Counted from the stretch's first letter, positions 42,097 through 51,559 are shown. The stretch is 64,000 nucleotides of DNA from Rossellomorea aquimaris (GCF_008180865.1 NZ_VTEX01000001.1:65116-129115), one strand, 5' to 3'. A program made the numbers and translations. The notes: a model not told the origin generated them from the letters alone.

Positions 42097-42483
42097 TTAT
42101 TCTGTATTAGCCTTTAAAAGACGGAGGATTTTTGTGTTCTGTTTTTTTAGCTCATCTAATTTCTGTTGAGTATTTACAAGTTCATTTTCCAGGGAACCGA
42201 TTGATTTTAATAGGCTTGATGTTCCAATGCTGGATTGATGTACATCGGAAAGCTTGCCTATGTTTGAAAGGAAAGATAGGGAAGTGGGGTTGACCAGATT
42301 TTTTAATGATTTGTTCAGGGAAGAAAGAGTTTCCTCCTGTATCAGCTTATTCCCTTCAATTTCATTTGTATTTCCCTTCGTTTGTTTCAGCTCTTTTTCA
42401 TTCACCATCGTCTCAGCAAGGTTCATGATGCCGCTTATATCCAAATTTTCCAATTGTTTTTTTAAATCATCATTCACTGACAT
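42097..42483 (-). CDS. Uncharacterised coiled-coil protein
   Basis: A 128-residue hydrophilic protein without signal or membrane helix. The C-terminal third (SLENELVNTQQKLDELKKQN) has a coiled-coil heptad pattern, and the middle is rich in Ser, Asn and Leu. I do not recognise the family. GTTTTGAGTATAAG upstream gives only a weak ribosome binding site. Possibly spore-related given its neighbours, but that is not shown by the sequence. Confidence 0.6.
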   Translation of the reverse strand: MSVNDDLKKQLENLDISGIMNLAETMVNEKELKQTKGNTNEIEGNKLIQEETLSSLNKSLKNLVNPTSLSFLSNIGKLSDVHQSSIGTSSLLKSIGSLENELVNTQQKLDELKKQNTKILRLLKANTE

Positions 42484-42515
42484 CTTATACTCAAAACCTT
42501 TCTATTAATATTTGT

Positions 42516-42545
42516 ACTCCCCGTCAGACCGGTCTGACGGGGAGT
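42516..42545. repeat. Perfect 30-bp palindrome
   Basis: The two 15-nt halves (42516-42530 and 42531-42545) are exact reverse complements with no spacer; the centre is CAGACCGGTCTG. No T-run follows on either strand, so it is a poor terminator and a good candidate for a protein-binding site (TetR-type operators often have a GACCGGTC core). Confidence 0.85.
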
Positions 42546-42579
42546 GAGTAAGGATTCAATGTTGAATTACAGGAGACCA

Positions 42580-42711
42580 TTAAGCCCTTCCTGCACTAAT
42601 AACTTCACCGATGCAGCTATACAGGACATCAGCAAGAGCTTCCTGCCCTAATAGAATAGCCACAACAAGAGCGAGTGCGAGTAATAGCACAACCAGTGCT
42701 GTTACAATCAT
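42580..42711 (-). CDS. 43-residue small membrane protein
   Basis: A short frame not longer than 43 codons, with MIVTALVVLLLALALVVAIL as a single long hydrophobic helix and a C-terminal tail LADVLYSCIGEVISAGRA. The ribosome binding site AAAGGGGGTGAGGGA is excellent. Between 42712 and 43063 I see only one hairpin and no gene. The family is not recognised. Confidence 0.65.
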   Translation of the reverse strand: MIVTALVVLLLALALVVAILLGQEALADVLYSCIGEVISAGRA

Positions 42712-42962
42712 TCCCTCACCCCCTTTCTAAATGGAAGTCAGGTAAAATTCGAACCTTACAAAAACATCTTATGTGGATTGGTGGGACAAGCTTCAGCTAT
42801 TCCCCTATATTAAGTGAATATGGGCAGCCCTTTTGTATTGGTATAGTGAAAATGTGTGGATGAAAAAATGTATTACATAGAATGAATGGATAGATGAAAT
42901 GACATGAGTAGGTCATCCGGAGGGAAACGGGGCTAAAGATAAAGTTTCAGTAGAAAATAGGA

Positions 42963-42988
42963 AGAGGATAGCGGGCATGCTATCCTCT
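42963..42988 (-). terminator. Possible terminator of yheG
   Basis: A perfect 10-bp stem AGAGGATAGC/GCTATCCTCT with a 6-nt loop; on the minus strand it is followed by TCCTATTTTCT, a modest T-tract. The stretch 42712-43063 contains nothing else I can support. Confidence 0.5.
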
Positions 42989-43063
42989 AATTACAAACGG
43001 ATTTATGGATGGAAATATTCTTGAATTTTTCATATGAGGCGTAAAGTAGGATCCACCCTAATT

Positions 43064-43675
43064 TTAGTAACAAATCCCCACGCGAGTTTTGATGTAACGA
43101 TCATCCTCCAGCTGTTGGTAGATAAAATCCCCCGTGTCAAACATGGAGATGCTTATTCCTTCTTCAGGAAGGACATCAACTTCTGTCCGGTATTCCCCAA
43201 GGCGCTCTCCATCAGGTAAATAGGTAGGACAAACAATCGTCCAATCCATTTCTGAAGCTTTTAAGATTAAATAGGCTCTTAAATGGTCCTCTGCAGCAGT
43301 CGTGCTTCTACGTTTTGATTCATTTGCCTGGAATCGATACAGACTGGACTTCTTGCGTGCTTGTAGGATCCCTGCTGTACCACAGGTAATGATTCGTTTT
43401 ACACCATGATATCTCATTGCTTTTAAGAGAATGGGCATGCTTCTTGAGAGTACTTCATTCTTATCCGTATTCAAGCAGCTGATCACCGCATCGCAACCCT
43501 CGATGGTTTTCATTACATCCTCTTCATTCAATACATTACCAGCAATATCCATGCCAGAGGCTTGTCTATCCATTTTTTTTCGAACCAAACGATTCACTTC
43601 ATGTGTAGAGTTTGCTTGTTGAAAAACAACAGAACCGACACGCCCCGTACTTCCAAATAAAGCGATTTTCATCAT
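43064..43675 (-). CDS. yheG: NAD(P)-binding SDR-like protein YheG
   Basis: A 203-residue atypical short-chain dehydrogenase with the nucleotide motif FGSTGRVGS at the N-terminus, GCDAVISCL near residue 68 and ITCGTAGIL near 110, and WTIVCPTYLPDGE near 155. This is the NAD(P)H-binding family (BVR-B/NmrA-like), and synteny between bmrCD and yheE supports YheG. Substrate unknown. Ribosome binding site GGGAGGTCAT precedes two possible ATGs (43675, 43672). Confidence 0.82.
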   Translation of the reverse strand: MMKIALFGSTGRVGSVVFQQANSTHEVNRLVRKKMDRQASGMDIAGNVLNEEDVMKTIEGCDAVISCLNTDKNEVLSRSMPILLKAMRYHGVKRIITCGTAGILQARKKSSLYRFQANESKRRSTTAAEDHLRAYLILKASEMDWTIVCPTYLPDGERLGEYRTEVDVLPEEGISISMFDTGDFIYQQLEDDRYIKTRVGICY

Positions 43676-43803
43676 TATGACCTCCCGTTTCCCATTAATA
43701 AATAGTTTATCGCAAAATCGTTATTCTTTACATGATTGAGCATATCAGAATACATACTAATAAGTGTGAAGAATGTTAAAGTCTCGAATTGAAAACTTAT
43801 GTA

Positions 43804-43832
43804 TTGACTTATTCCTAATATCGTTTTATGAT
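43804..43832 (+). promoter_or_regulatory. Sigma-A promoter of tcyABC with possible CymR-like site
   Basis: TTGACT, 17-bp spacer, TATGAT. On the minus strand the spacer reads ATATTAGGAATAA, close to the GGAAT-centred CymR motif of cysteine-control genes. The promoter is strong; the CymR reading is tentative. Confidence 0.6.
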
Positions 43833-43880
43833 GACATTCGTAATAGTTTTAAATCCGATAAGAATAGTGGGGGTTTTACA

Positions 43881-44705
43881 ATGAAAAAATGGAAATTATC
43901 CATCATCATGCTAATTGCTTTATCCATGGTATTAGCTGCGTGTGGTCAATCTAATGATAAAGAAGAATCCAGTGGTGATTCTAAAGAAGGTTCTGAAACA
44001 TCACTTTACGATCAAGTGATGGAAGAAGGAGAATTACTGGTTGGAACAGAAGGTACATATCCTCCTTTTACATTCCATGACGAATCAGGGGAACTGACTG
44101 GGTTTGACGTAGAGATTGCCCGTGAAGTAGCAAAGCGCCTTGGCGTTGAAGCTAAATTCCAAGAGACTCAATGGGATGCCATGTTTGAAGGTTTGAATTC
44201 TAAGCGTTTTGACGTAATCGCGAACCAAGTGGGAATTCGTGAAGATCGCCAGGAGAAATATGATTTCTCAACACCGTATATTGAATCAAGTGCAGTAGTG
44301 GTTGTATCGAAAGACAATAAGGATGTAACATCATTTGAAGACATCAAGGGATTGACTTCTGCTCAATCTCTGACAAGTAACTACCGCGACATCGCTGAAA
44401 AAAATGGTGCAGAAATCCAGGGTGTAGAGGGACTATCACAATCCATACAACTCCTTGAGCAAGGCAGAGTGGACGTAACAGTGAACGATAAAATCTCTAT
44501 TCTGGATTATTTAAAGAAACAGCCGAATGCCAATGTCAAAATTGCAGCTGAAGCTGGAGATGCCGGTCAAAGTGGTCTCATGTTCCGTAAAGGTAATGAC
44601 AAGTTAGTGGAAGAAGTAAACAAAGCGTTAGAGGAAATGAAGGAAGACGGTACGTACAAAGAGATTTCTGAGAAATGGTTCGGAGAAGATGTATCTCCTA
44701 AGTAG
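43881..44705 (+). CDS. tcyA: L-cystine ABC transporter, substrate-binding lipoprotein
   Basis: A 274-residue family 3 solute-binding lipoprotein. The lipobox is MVLAACGQ near residue 20; the mature domain contains [28 protein letters not shown] and [14 protein letters not shown], which match TcyA-type cystine binders including the [10 protein letters not shown] segment. In-frame codons from 43773 overlap the promoter, so ATG 43881 after GTGGGGG is the start. First gene of tcyABC. Confidence 0.9.
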   Translation: MKKWKLSIIMLIALSMVLAACGQSNDKEESSGDSKEGSETSLYDQVMEEGELLVGTEGTYPPFTFHDESGELTGFDVEIAREVAKRLGVEAKFQETQWDAMFEGLNSKRFDVIANQVGIREDRQEKYDFSTPYIESSAVVVVSKDNKDVTSFEDIKGLTSAQSLTSNYRDIAEKNGAEIQGVEGLSQSIQLLEQGRVDVTVNDKISILDYLKKQPNANVKIAAEAGDAGQSGLMFRKGNDKLVEEVNKALEEMKEDGTYKEISEKWFGEDVSPK

Positions 44706-45384
44706 TATCTACCAGGATCCTGAAGCGATGATTGATATTTTACAAAGCTCCCTGCTTCCAATGCTAGAGGGAGCTTTGTACTATTCTATCCCTCTGACGC
44801 TGATTTCTTTTGCTTTAGGAATGATCCTGGCCGTCCTTACAGCCCTTGCCCGATTGTCCAATGTATCGATTCTAAGAGGAATTGCACGATTCTATGTATC
44901 TGCCATCAGGGGAACACCTTTACTCGTTCAATTGTTCATTATTTTCTACGGCTTACCGACACTTGGAATAAAGTTTGATCCGTTCCCGTCTGCCATCATT
45001 GCTTTCTCATTAAATAAAGGTGCCTACTCCTCTGAAATCGTCCGTGCAGCGATTCAATCGATTCCTATAGGCCAATGGGAAGCGGGCTATTCAATTGGTA
45101 TGACGTATTCGCAGGCACTAAAGAGAATCATCCTGCCCCAGGCAACCAGGGTATCCATCCCACCATTATCGAACTCTTTCATTAGTTTGGTGAAGGATAC
45201 CTCTCTAGCTTCATTAATTCTCGTAACGGAAATGTTCAGAAAAGCACAGGAAATCGCTGCAACAAACTATGAGTTCCTGCTCATGTACATGGAAGCTGCC
45301 TTGCTCTACTGGATTATTTGCTTTATTCTATCCATCATTCAAGGGCGGATCGAGACAAGACTGGACCGATATATTGCCAAGTAA
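44689..45384 (+). CDS. tcyB: L-cystine ABC transporter permease
   Basis: A 231-residue BPD-type permease with about five helices and the EAA loop [20 protein letters not shown] near residue 145. [17 protein letters not shown] near 80 is the conserved amino-acid permease block. Starting at ATG 44689 matches the usual TcyB length and overlaps tcyA by 17 bases; ATG 44728 is an alternative with a weaker family match. Confidence 0.87.
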   Translation: MYLLSSIYQDPEAMIDILQSSLLPMLEGALYYSIPLTLISFALGMILAVLTALARLSNVSILRGIARFYVSAIRGTPLLVQLFIIFYGLPTLGIKFDPFPSAIIAFSLNKGAYSSEIVRAAIQSIPIGQWEAGYSIGMTYSQALKRIILPQATRVSIPPLSNSFISLVKDTSLASLILVTEMFRKAQEIAATNYEFLLMYMEAALLYWIICFILSIIQGRIETRLDRYIAK

Positions 45385-45402
45385 TATTAAAGGAGATTGA
45401 AT

Positions 45403-46137
45403 ATGATTTCCATCAAGGGATTAACTAAACGTTTTGATCAATTAGAAGTATTAAAAGGAATGAATGTAGAAGTCAATAAAGGAGAGGTGATCGTCCTGAT
45501 TGGCCCATCGGGTTCAGGAAAGACAACCTTCCTCCGCTGTTTAAATGCACTGGAATTGCCGAATGACGGAACGGTTTCAATTGGCGGTACTTCCGTTGAT
45601 TTTAATAAAAAGGTTTCCAAGCAAGAGCTTATTAAACTTAGACGGAAAACAGGCATGGTGTTCCAAAACTATAATCTGTTTCCCCACATGACCGCACTGG
45701 AGAACGTAATGGAAGGACCAACTATCGTCCAAAAACGAAGCAAGTCCGAAACAAAGAAAAAAGCGATCAGACTCCTTGAAAAAGTAGGACTCGGTGAAAA
45801 AGTGGACTACTATCCGTTCCAGCTCTCAGGAGGGCAGCAGCAACGGGTAGGAATCGCAAGAGCATTAGCGATCGAGCCGGAAGTGATGCTCTTCGATGAA
45901 CCAACCTCAGCACTCGATCCTGAATTGGTCGGGGAGGTTCTAAAGGTAATGAAGGACCTTGCTGAAGAAGGGATGACCATGGTTGTGGTGACTCATGAAA
46001 TGAGATTTGCCAAAGAAGCAGCCGATAAAGTCATCTTCATGGATGGTGGATATATCGTTGAAGAAGGCTCTCCTCAAGAAGTGTTTGAACAGCCTAAGAA
46101 CGAACGTACGAAACAATTCCTGAACTTAATACAATAA
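45403..46137 (+). CDS. tcyC: L-cystine ABC transporter ATP-binding protein
   Basis: A 244-residue polar amino-acid ABC ATPase: Walker [10 protein letters not shown] near residue 35, [47 protein letters not shown] and VVTHEMRFA. Start at ATG 45403 because AAGGAG lies just before it and TTG 45397 overlaps poorly. It completes the cystine importer. A terminator follows. Confidence 0.9.
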   Translation: MISIKGLTKRFDQLEVLKGMNVEVNKGEVIVLIGPSGSGKTTFLRCLNALELPNDGTVSIGGTSVDFNKKVSKQELIKLRRKTGMVFQNYNLFPHMTALENVMEGPTIVQKRSKSETKKKAIRLLEKVGLGEKVDYYPFQLSGGQQQRVGIARALAIEPEVMLFDEPTSALDPELVGEVLKVMKDLAEEGMTMVVVTHEMRFAKEAADKVIFMDGGYIVEEGSPQEVFEQPKNERTKQFLNLIQ

Positions 46138-46143
46138 ATTGTA

Positions 46144-46182
46144 AAAGATGAATGAGACTCATGCTCATTCATCTTTTTTTAG
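46144..46182 (+). terminator. Terminator of tcyABC
   Basis: AAAGATGAATGAG pairs perfectly with CTCATTCATCTTT around a 7-nt loop, then T residues. Confidence 0.9.
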
Positions 46183-46292
46183 GTTTAGAGTCATAATGTT
46201 ATGTCAGTCTAATAAACTTTTCAGAAAAAGGTTAGATTAACTGGATTAGTGGAAATATGGTAATAGAAGAATCATTTAAGGGAGGAACTAGA

Positions 46293-47678
46293 ATGGAATA
46301 TCGTATAGAACGTGACACAATCGGAGAAATGAAGGTGCCCAAGGAAAAATATTGGGGAGCACAGACTCAGCGAAGTAAAGAAAATTTCCAAATCGGTACA
46401 GAGAAAATGCCCATTGAGGTTACATATGCCTTCGCACAGTTAAAGAAAGCCGCCGCAGTCGTCAATCATTCACTTGGTAAGCTATCAGATGCCAAGAAGA
46501 CGGCGATTGGACAGGCATGTGATGAAATCCTGGAAGGAAAGTGGGACGCCCATTTTCCCCTTGTTGTATGGCAAACAGGAAGCGGTACACAATCCAATAT
46601 GAACATAAATGAAGTCGTTTCCTTTCGTGCCAATGAAATTTTCAAAGATAAAGGATCGGATGAGAAAGTCCATCCGAATGATGATGTGAACATGTCCCAA
46701 AGCTCAAATGATACATTCCCTACAGCCATGCACATCGCTGCGTATCAAGAAATCGAATCAAAGCTGTTTCCTGTCATTCAGGAATTTACTGCGACATTAA
46801 GAGAAAAAGAAGACCAATTCAGTGATATTATTAAAATTGGCCGTACACATCTTCAAGATGCAACACCATTGACGCTCGGTCAGGAAATCAGCGGATGGCG
46901 TGCCATGATGGAAAGGTCCTATAGTATGCTGAGAGAAAGCGTTCATCAATTAGTCAATCTGGCTATCGGTGGGACAGCTGTCGGTACGGGGATTAACGCC
47001 GATCCGGAATTTGGTGACAAAGTGGCAAGACAATTAGAAGCTCAGACTGGCATCAAGTTTTCCTCATCTGATAATAAATTTCACGCCCTAACGTCCCACG
47101 ATGAAATCGTGTACGTACACGGAGCTGTAAAAGCACTGGCAGCAGATCTGATGAAAATAGCCAACGATGTAAGATGGTTAGCGAGCGGTCCCCGTAGTGG
47201 GATTGGTGAGATAACGATCCCTGCCAATGAACCAGGAAGTTCGATCATGCCGGGCAAAGTGAATCCCACCCAGAGTGAAGCAGTGACGATGGTAGTGACA
47301 CAAGTATTCGGGAACGACGCGGCCATCGGATTTGCCGCCAGCCAAGGAAACTTCGAACTTAATGTATTTAAACCAGTCATCATCTATAACATGCTGCAAT
47401 CCATACGACTGCTTACAGATGGAATAAAGTCCTTTAACGATAGATGTGTAAAAGGACTTGAAGCGAACGTAGAGGTAATAGAGGACTTTGTTCAAAGGTC
47501 CCTTATGCTCGTAACGGCATTAAATCCTCATATCGGGTATGAAAAAGCGGCTGAAATAGCCAAGAAAGCTCACAACAATGGCTCTACATTAAAAGAAGCA
47601 GCCATCGAATCAGGATATCTGACCGCAGAGGAGTATGATCAGTGGATCGATCCGGCAAGTATGGTTCATAATAAATAA
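46293..47678 (+). CDS. fumC: Class II fumarate hydratase
   Basis: A 461-residue fumarase/aspartase-superfamily enzyme equal in length to B. subtilis CitG. Signatures: [13 protein letters not shown] near residue 100, [11 protein letters not shown] near 140, [10 protein letters not shown] near 185 and [13 protein letters not shown] near 318 (the catalytic-serine loop). It hydrates fumarate to malate in the TCA cycle as a cytosolic tetramer. In-frame ATG/GTG codons from 46257 precede the ribosome binding site GGGAGGAAC, so ATG 46293 is chosen. Monocistronic. Confidence 0.96.
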   Translation: MEYRIERDTIGEMKVPKEKYWGAQTQRSKENFQIGTEKMPIEVTYAFAQLKKAAAVVNHSLGKLSDAKKTAIGQACDEILEGKWDAHFPLVVWQTGSGTQSNMNINEVVSFRANEIFKDKGSDEKVHPNDDVNMSQSSNDTFPTAMHIAAYQEIESKLFPVIQEFTATLREKEDQFSDIIKIGRTHLQDATPLTLGQEISGWRAMMERSYSMLRESVHQLVNLAIGGTAVGTGINADPEFGDKVARQLEAQTGIKFSSSDNKFHALTSHDEIVYVHGAVKALAADLMKIANDVRWLASGPRSGIGEITIPANEPGSSIMPGKVNPTQSEAVTMVVTQVFGNDAAIGFAASQGNFELNVFKPVIIYNMLQSIRLLTDGIKSFNDRCVKGLEANVEVIEDFVQRSLMLVTALNPHIGYEKAAEIAKKAHNNGSTLKEAAIESGYLTAEEYDQWIDPASMVHNK

Positions 47679-47737
47679 TATGAAGAGCTGGCTCCTAATG
47701 GGGTCAGTTTTTATAGTGAAAAGACATCCAAAATGAA

Positions 47738-47766
47738 AACCCCCGGCCAAGGACCGGGGGCTTTAT
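47738..47766 (-). terminator. Terminator of the SASP gene
   Basis: On the minus strand CCCCCGGTCC pairs with GGCCGGGGG and is followed by TTTTCATTTT. On the plus strand it can also serve fumC. Confidence 0.8.
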
Positions 47767-47787
47767 CCATTCATATGAAATTGCTGA

Positions 47788-48006
47788 TTATTTTTGGTAC
47801 CCGCCACCGATTTGTTGTTCAGCCATTTGTACAAGGCGTTTAGTGATTTCTCCACCTACAGAACCGTTAGCACGAGCTGTTGCATCTGGTCCTAATTGTA
47901 CGCCAAATTCAGAAGCGATTTCGTACTTCATTTGGTCGATAGCTTGTTGAGCTCCTGGAGCTACTAGTTGGTTAGATGAATTGCTGCGAGATTGTTGCTG
48001 TTGCAT
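47788..48006 (-). CDS. Alpha/beta-type small acid-soluble spore protein
   Basis: A 72-residue SASP. The two family signatures are [12 protein letters not shown] with the germination-protease site EIASEFGV and the C-terminal [15 protein letters not shown]. These proteins coat spore DNA and shield it from UV, and are degraded by GPR on germination. A sigma-G-like promoter lies about 150 bases upstream, and a good ribosome binding site (AAGGAGATG) precedes the ATG. Confidence 0.97.
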   Translation of the reverse strand: MQQQQSRSNSSNQLVAPGAQQAIDQMKYEIASEFGVQLGPDATARANGSVGGEITKRLVQMAEQQIGGGYQK

Positions 48007-48153
48007 AATCTGTCATCTCCTTAAAATGTATAAGTTTTTTTGGTTGGGTTAGCTGGATTTGCACCAGCCCGCTATTCCATGAGCGACCATTCTAATAATG
48101 GCGTAACCCATCGAGTGGTGGGAGAGAAGGCTTGTTCCTGCCTTGTTAATAGG

Positions 48154-48183
48154 TATTATGGTTCGTTTCTGAATTTATATTCA
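48154..48183 (-). promoter_or_regulatory. Sigma-G-type promoter of the SASP gene
   Basis: On the minus strand: TGAATA, 17-bp spacer, CATAATA, which fits forespore sigma-G consensus. The predicted leader is about 140 bases. Confidence 0.6.
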
Positions 48184-48301
48184 AAGTGATGACAGGGAAT
48201 TTATTCCTGATAAATCCCTAAAAGTTTTCTACATAAATCACTGTGATTGTAAAAAGGATAACACTATACAATGAATTAGATTGAAAGTATGGTGACACAG
48301 C

Positions 48302-48553
48302 ATGAAAGCTTGCGCATTATGTAACGGGATCGTTGAATACAGGGGACTTTGCCCAAAGTGCGGAGACTCTACAACCGATCAGGGAAGATATTATGATTTT
48401 TACGATGAGTACAGTGCGTATATGGATATACAGCATGTACAATTAGCCGATGGCATACCGAATAGCAGCTGCTCTGATACTTGCCTCCATCTTTTTACAT
48501 GTATTCGATGTGGGGAAGAAGAGGGGAAAAGCATAGATTTGACAGAGTTTTAA
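48302..48553 (+). CDS. Small zinc-ribbon-like protein
   Basis: An 83-residue protein with four Cys-X2-Cys-type pairs: CALC, CPKC, CSDTC and CIRC (residues about 4-7, 18-21, 58-62 and 67-70). Two zinc-binding knuckle pairs are probable. The middle is acidic and Tyr-rich. I do not recognise a named family. The start ATG 48302 has no strong ribosome binding site (ATGGTGACACAGC). A shared terminator follows. Confidence 0.65.
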   Translation: MKACALCNGIVEYRGLCPKCGDSTTDQGRYYDFYDEYSAYMDIQHVQLADGIPNSSCSDTCLHLFTCIRCGEEEGKSIDLTEF

Positions 48554-48560
48554 ACGATGT

Positions 48561-48596
48561 AAAAAAGCCGCACTCGTGAATGAGTGCGGCTTTAAG
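48561..48596 (+). terminator. Bidirectional terminator
   Basis: AAAGCCGCACTC pairs perfectly with GAGTGCGGCTTT around a 6-nt loop, between convergent genes. Confidence 0.85.
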
Positions 48597-48604
48597 TATT
48601 TATT

Positions 48605-49702
48605 TTATCGAATTCTTGACTCGGATTCTGAATCAAAGAAATGAGCTTTGTTCATATCAAAAGCAAGTTCAATTGTTTGGCCGGCAGCGATATCGGTACG
48701 AGAGTCAACGCGGGCAACAAACTCTTGTCCTTCTAATTGAGAGTAAAGCATCGTTTCAGCACCTGTTAATTCAGATACTTCGATTTTCGCAGTGATTTTC
48801 GCACCTTGTGCAGTATCTAAGAATAGTGGTTCATCATGAATATCCTCAGGACGCACTCCCAGAACGATGCTCTTGCCTACATGACCTTGTTCGCGAAGCA
48901 CTTTCATTTTCCCTTCCGGTACAGAAACTTTGGTATTTCCAATCACGAATTTACCATCTTCAAGGGAGCCGTGGAAGAAGTTCATAGCAGGTGATCCAAT
49001 GAATCCGCCTACGAAAACATTTTCAGGCTTATCGTATACTTCTTTAGGAGAACCAACTTGTTGGATGACTCCATCCTTCATGACAACAATACGAGTTGCC
49101 ATAGTCATTGCTTCTGTCTGGTCATGTGTTACGTAAATCGTTGTCGTTTGTAAACGTTGGTGAAGCTTGGCGATTTCTGCACGCATTTGCACACGAAGCT
49201 TAGCATCAAGGTTGGACAGAGGCTCATCCATTAAGAACACTTTCGCATCACGAACGATGGCACGTCCAAGTGCTACACGCTGGCGCTGACCACCTGATAA
49301 TGCTTTCGGTTTACGATCAAGCAGTGCTTCAAGACCAAGGATTTTAGCCGCTTCTTGAACTCGACGGTCTATTTCTTGTTTATCGAATTTACGTAATTTA
49401 AGTCCAAAGGCCATATTATCATATACGCTCATGTGTGGGTATAGGGCATAGTTCTGGAAAACCATGGCGATGTCCCGGTCTTTTGGTGCCACATCGTTTA
49501 CGCGCTTTCCATCGATAGAGAAATCTCCTTTAGAAATTTCTTCAAGTCCGGCAATCATACGCAAAGTCGTTGACTTTCCACAACCTGAAGGTCCTACAAA
49601 TACGATAAACTCTTTATCTTGAATATGAAGATTAAAGTCATTTACTGCCGTAACCTTGCCATCATAAATTTTGTGGATATTTTCTAATTTTAATTCAGCC
49701 AT
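48605..49702 (-). CDS. msmX: Multisugar ABC transporter ATPase MsmX
   Basis: A 365-residue CUT1-family ATPase with Walker A GPSGCGKST near residue 38, VFQNYALYPHMSVYDN, LSGGQRQRVALGRA and FLMDEPLSNLDAKLR, followed by a C-terminal OB/TOBE domain (GVRPEDIHDE near 275). It matches MsmX, the shared energising subunit for several oligosaccharide importers (maltodextrin, arabino- and galacto-oligosaccharides) whose permeases are encoded elsewhere. No sugar-permease gene is near it here. AAGGAGGAGAAAG precedes the ATG. Confidence 0.95.
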   Translation of the reverse strand: MAELKLENIHKIYDGKVTAVNDFNLHIQDKEFIVFVGPSGCGKSTTLRMIAGLEEISKGDFSIDGKRVNDVAPKDRDIAMVFQNYALYPHMSVYDNMAFGLKLRKFDKQEIDRRVQEAAKILGLEALLDRKPKALSGGQRQRVALGRAIVRDAKVFLMDEPLSNLDAKLRVQMRAEIAKLHQRLQTTTIYVTHDQTEAMTMATRIVVMKDGVIQQVGSPKEVYDKPENVFVGGFIGSPAMNFFHGSLEDGKFVIGNTKVSVPEGKMKVLREQGHVGKSIVLGVRPEDIHDEPLFLDTAQGAKITAKIEVSELTGAETMLYSQLEGQEFVARVDSRTDIAAGQTIELAFDMNKAHFFDSESESRIR

Positions 49703-49798
49703 TTACTTTCTCCTCCTTGAAATGCAATCGTTTTCATCTATAGCCCTATTGTAGAGAAAGCGGATTCAAAACGATATGGTCAACTTGCACAAAGTTCC

Positions 49799-50713
49799 TT
49801 ATTCCTTTTTATGCAGGTTGTCAGATTGAAAGTTCAAGCATGCGAAATAGGCTAAAATTCCACCTTGAAACGTTTTAATATCAATATTGGTTTTTTCAAT
49901 GAACTTATCAATTCGATACTGTACACTATTCCGATGCATAAATAGTTTCTTGGCAGTCTGACTGATATTTGATTGATGTTCGAGAAAAGCCTTAACAGTG
50001 TGAATCAATTCAGGATCTTCCAGAAAGGTGTCAGTCACCTTTGTGAAAATTTGTTTTTTCCATTCCTGCGGTAAATGATGGAGGGCAAATTCAGGCAGAA
50101 CCGTCACCACGGATTGAATAAATGCCTGCTTATGTACAGTTCTGGAGAATGAAAACAATTCCCGCTCATATTTAAAGGTGAGAGGGATTTGTGGAACATC
50201 GTGAAATTGTCCTATGAAATAAGAAAGACTGGCAAAAAAGTCCGATTCAATCACATGGGAAATAGATAATAATTGCTCTTCATCCAAATTCCATGCACCT
50301 TTCTCTTCAATGAGCAAGCCCATATTATCATCCTGCAATACAAGTATCGTGTGGAGGGGTAATAAATGTTTAAACGCCTCTTTTAATAGAAGCTGGTCTA
50401 AACTCTCCTTCATAGAGAATTGAATGATCCGGAATTCGCCGTCTATATTTGAAGGCATTGGTCCATTATTATATAAATAGGTGAACCATTCCATTGAGTT
50501 GGGAGAATCATTGATCGATCCGGATGGATTTATTATCTCTTTGAACAAGCAGTGCAATAACTCCGTTTCCTCTTGAGTGATCTCACTTCTAACAATGCCT
50601 ATGTATTCATCTTCTGCTTCATTTGTAAACCAAATCTTTGTAGCTTCAAGATTGGTTGGATAATGGTTTTGGATTATGGCAGTAGGAAATTTTTTACGTA
50701 AATATGTAAACAT
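49799..50713 (-). CDS. PucR/CdaR-type helix-turn-helix regulator
   Basis: A 304-residue protein with an unassigned N-terminal sensory region and a C-terminal PucR-type HTH (NISQTAKKLFMHRNSVQYRI near residue 260, then KFIEKTNIDIKTF). It stands upstream of msmX on the same strand with about 95 bases between, so it may regulate sugar uptake, as is also seen where yxkF lies beside msmX in B. subtilis. GAGGGATG precedes the ATG. Effector unknown. Confidence 0.8.
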   Translation of the reverse strand: MFTYLRKKFPTAIIQNHYPTNLEATKIWFTNEAEDEYIGIVRSEITQEETELLHCLFKEIINPSGSINDSPNSMEWFTYLYNNGPMPSNIDGEFRIIQFSMKESLDQLLLKEAFKHLLPLHTILVLQDDNMGLLIEEKGAWNLDEEQLLSISHVIESDFFASLSYFIGQFHDVPQIPLTFKYERELFSFSRTVHKQAFIQSVVTVLPEFALHHLPQEWKKQIFTKVTDTFLEDPELIHTVKAFLEHQSNISQTAKKLFMHRNSVQYRIDKFIEKTNIDIKTFQGGILAYFACLNFQSDNLHKKE

Positions 50714-50863
50714 GTCATCCCTCTTTGTTCATTATTATAGTGAAAAAGGTTATAATGTCTATTGTACTTAAATAGTTGGATTAATCAAAGTGTGCACGAT
50801 TGCAATAAATCGCTAATTTTAATACTATTGAAGAATGAATAAATCATTATGGGGTGTCCTAAA

Positions 50864-51124
50864 ATGGAATATACTAAAGAAGTTACCAATCGAATGAAAC
50901 GCCTTGAAGGTCAAGTGCGCGGCGTGTTGAAAATGATGGAAGAAGAAAAACACTGTAAGGATGTTGTGACTCAATTATCTGCCGTACGTACTGCCGTTGA
51001 TCGTACATTAGGTCTCATCGTTGCGAAAAACCTGGAAGCCTGCATTCGTGAATCGGAAGAAGAGGGCATCAATGCAGAAGATGCTATTCAAGAAGCCGTC
51101 AATATGCTTGTCAGAAGTCGATAA
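50864..51124 (+). CDS. CsoR/FrmR-family repressor, CstR-like (persulfide-type)
   Basis: An 86-residue all-helical DUF156 protein. From ATG 50864, cysteines fall at positions 31 (KHCKDV) and 60 (LEACIRE), the two persulfide-sensing cysteines of CstR. The His-x3-Cys copper site of CsoR is not present: residues before Cys60 are NLEA. So it is a CstR/YrkD-like sulfur-species sensor rather than a Cu sensor. In-frame ATG 50849 has no ribosome binding site of its own; GGGGTG lies before 50864. No sulfide-oxidation gene is adjacent. Confidence 0.82.
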   Translation: MEYTKEVTNRMKRLEGQVRGVLKMMEEEKHCKDVVTQLSAVRTAVDRTLGLIVAKNLEACIRESEEEGINAEDAIQEAVNMLVRSR

Positions 51125-51129
51125 ATACT

Positions 51130-51174
51130 AAAAGCTGCCGAAGGATAATGCTCCTTTTTGGCAGCTTTTTTGTT
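51130..51174 (+). terminator. Terminator of the CstR-like gene
   Basis: AAAAGCTGCC pairs with GGCAGCTTTT around a 20-nt loop, then T-run. The first structured repeat starts 8 bases later. Confidence 0.8.
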
Positions 51175-51180
51175 TTATTT

Positions 51181-51302
51181 GTCCAGCTCCAGCGCCTAGC
51201 CCCTCGAGGTCATAAGTCAGTCTTGCTAAAAAGGCCAAAAGCGCCTTTCCAGCAAGCCTGCCTTATGCTTGTCGGGGCTGAACGAGGCGCTTCCGCTTTT
51301 CT
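51181..51302 (+). repeat. Structured ~123-bp repeat, unit 4
   Basis: Stem 1 AGCGCCT pairs perfectly with AGGCGCT; stem 2 AGCCCC with GGGGCT; bulge GAACG; CATAAG faces CTTATG; inner CTTGCT/AGCAAG and AAAGGC-like/GCCTTT. Ends CCGCTTTTCT. Confidence 0.9.
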
Positions 51303-51306
51303 ATTT

Positions 51307-51431
51307 GTCCAGCTCCGGTGGCTAGAGGCTCGAGGTCATAAGCCAAGAATGCCAAAAAGGCAAAGAGCAGCGCCTTTCCGGCATTCTTTTCTTATGCTTG
51401 TCGCCTCTGGGCAAGCCCCCTCCGCTTTTCT
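51307..51431 (+). repeat. Structured ~123-bp repeat, unit 5
   Basis: Stem 1 GGTGGCT/AGCCCCC (one mismatch), stem 2 AGAGGC/GCCTCT, bulge GGGCA, inner AGAATGCC/GGCATTCT (8 perfect pairs). Confidence 0.9.
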
Positions 51432-51434
51432 ATT

Positions 51435-51557
51435 GTCCAGCTCCGGTGGCTAGAGGCTCGAGGTCATAAGCCAAGAATGCCAAAAAGGCAAAGGGCGCCT
51501 TTCTGGCATTCTCGTCTTATGCTTGTCGCCTCTGGGCAAGCCCCCTCCGCTTTTCTA
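51435..51557 (+). repeat. Structured ~123-bp repeat, unit 6
   Basis: Nearly identical to units 5 and 7, with the same stems and the inner AGAATGCC/GGCATTCT, so this is a recent tandem duplication. Confidence 0.9.
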
Positions 51558-51559
51558 TT

